A stretch of 6,651 nt of DNA, taken from positions 1,569-8,219 of the forward strand of contig DISR01000087.1 in NCBI GenBank assembly GCA_002421825.1, read 5' to 3'. Below are positions 6,203-6,651 of the stretch, piece after piece. Numbering within the stretch: the stretch's first letter is position 1; every line of letters starts with the position of its first letter. This stretch comes from Thiobacillus sp. UBA6205. GTDB taxonomy: Bacteria > Pseudomonadota > Gammaproteobacteria > Burkholderiales > Thiobacillaceae. Position numbers and translations under genes: made by a program. The notes under the pieces were generated by a model, which searched no databases, was not told the DNA's origin, and was given only the letters and a program-made list of their open reading frames with translations.

Positions 6203-6210
6203 TCACCTCC
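6203..6210 (-). promoter_or_regulatory. Strong Shine-Dalgarno upstream of the cyclase
   Basis: GGAGGTGA on the minus strand (6210 to 6203) is an excellent anti-SD match but lies 45 nt from the TTG at 6157. It is 9 nt (from GGAGG) from an in-frame ATT at 6196, with no stop between that codon and 6157. It is 10 nt from a TTG at 6195 that opens a 13-codon frame ending in a TGA (6156-6154) overlapping the TTG start. It therefore probably decides translation of the cyclase, either directly or by coupling. Confidence 0.5.
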
Positions 6211-6334
6211 ATGGCAGCAGTCCCGGGGAACCGCCGCCCCTCCTACACGAACCGCTTTGCAACAGGCTTTGGCGCACCTGTCCGGATTCTAACCCAGCGC
6301 AGGAATGGCATGTTCAGACTGGCGCCAGGCCGCT

Positions 6335-6356
6335 CGGGCAGTTTTCTTTTTGCCCG
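6335..6356. other. Inverted repeat in the divergent intergenic region
   Basis: CGGGCA (6335-6340) and TGCCCG (6351-6356) form a perfect 6-bp dyad around a T-rich 10-nt loop, 20 nt before the ATG at 6377. No T run follows on either strand, so it is not a terminator. It could be an operator or a leader hairpin, or chance. Confidence 0.3.
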
Positions 6357-6376
6357 CCTCGCGCTAGCCTGTCAGC

Positions 6377-6651
6377 ATGGCCATGACCGCAATCGCCCCT
6401 TCGCTGCTCGCCGCCACCGTGCAAGACCTGCGCCGCCATGTGCCGTTCTCGGAAATGGCCCCCGCCGACGTGGCATGGATGGCGGGCCGGCTGCAGCTCG
6501 CCTATTTTCCCGCCGGCACAACGGTTCTGGGGCCGGACGCCGGCGTGCCACAATGGTTCTACGTGGTAAAGCTAGGCTCGGTGGAAGCCGGCGGCGCCTC
6601 CGAAGACAGCGTGATCAAACTGCTCGCCGGCGAATGTTTCCCGCTCGGCGC
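6377..6651 (+). CDS. Cyclic nucleotide-binding domain protein, 5' part
   Basis: The frame opens at ATG 6377, after an in-frame TAG nine bases upstream, and runs off the window after 91 codons. The visible part begins with a short helical segment (LLAATVQDLRRHVPFSEMAP, 10-29), followed by a cNMP-binding-like beta-roll: YFPAGTTVLGP (43-53), QWFYVVKLGSVEA (59-71), then IKLLAGECFPLGA where the family has the phosphate-binding cassette start. This pattern is typical of Burkholderiales proteins that join a cNMP domain to CBS pairs and a DUF294 nucleotidyltransferase-like region; that continuation is inferred, since it is not in view. A second ATG at 6383 is also possible, and no clear Shine-Dalgarno distinguishes them. 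It is divergent from the diguanylate cyclase gene, with 219 nt between them. Confidence 0.75.
   Translation, partial: MAMTAIAPSLLAATVQDLRRHVPFSEMAPADVAWMAGRLQLAYFPAGTTVLGPDAGVPQWFYVVKLGSVEAGGASEDSVIKLLAGECFPLG

Noticed and set aside
4079..6292. A 737-codon open frame on the plus strand opposite the diguanylate cyclase
   Set aside because: It is the antisense of a clear PAS-PAS-GGDEF gene. Its translation is rich in Arg, Gln, His and Ala with no recognisable domain, as expected for a shadow frame in GC-rich DNA.

Overview
The window is a GC-rich chromosomal segment. Its gene families, codon use and GC-rich antisense frames suggest a betaproteobacterium, probably Burkholderiales; this is inference from style, since no rRNA or tRNA is present to confirm it. 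I see no mobile element, CRISPR array or phage gene.

Layout. Positions 1-409 have no supportable gene but hold a promoter/operator-like block (150-215). A SAM-dependent methyltransferase follows on the minus strand (410-1231). Next is a minus-strand cyanate module, read from right to left: a CbiM-like membrane protein (2021-2701), a 156-nt gap with a strong stem-loop, cyanase CynS (1424-1864), and a good intrinsic terminator (1295-1323). A 333-nt intergenic region (2702-3034) separates it from a divergent LysR-type regulator closely resembling CynR (3035-4069, plus strand). Converging on cynR is a minus-strand membrane-bound diguanylate cyclase with two PAS domains and an intact GGEEF site (4121-6157). 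Divergent from that, at the right edge, is the start of a cyclic-nucleotide-binding-domain protein, cut off by the window end (6377 onward).

How it fits together. CynR-type regulators sense cyanate and activate a divergent cyanase operon. Cyanase turns cyanate plus bicarbonate into carbamate, which decays to ammonia and CO2. E. coli has cynT (carbonic anhydrase) and cynX beside cynS; this locus instead has a solitary CbiM-type (ECF S-component-like) membrane protein, with no ATPase or T-component gene in view.

Most interesting signal. A 65-bp ungapped imperfect direct repeat (151-215 versus 2972-3036, 45 of 65 identical by hand count) preserves, in register, an LTTR-type dyad ATAG-N7-CTAT and a leftward promoter TTGGAA-N18-CATAGT, with the dyad centred about 65 bp upstream of the predicted start site. 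One copy is the cynR/cyn operon control region. The other lies at the left edge and predicts a second promoter of the same regulator (or a paralogue) reading out of the window to the left.
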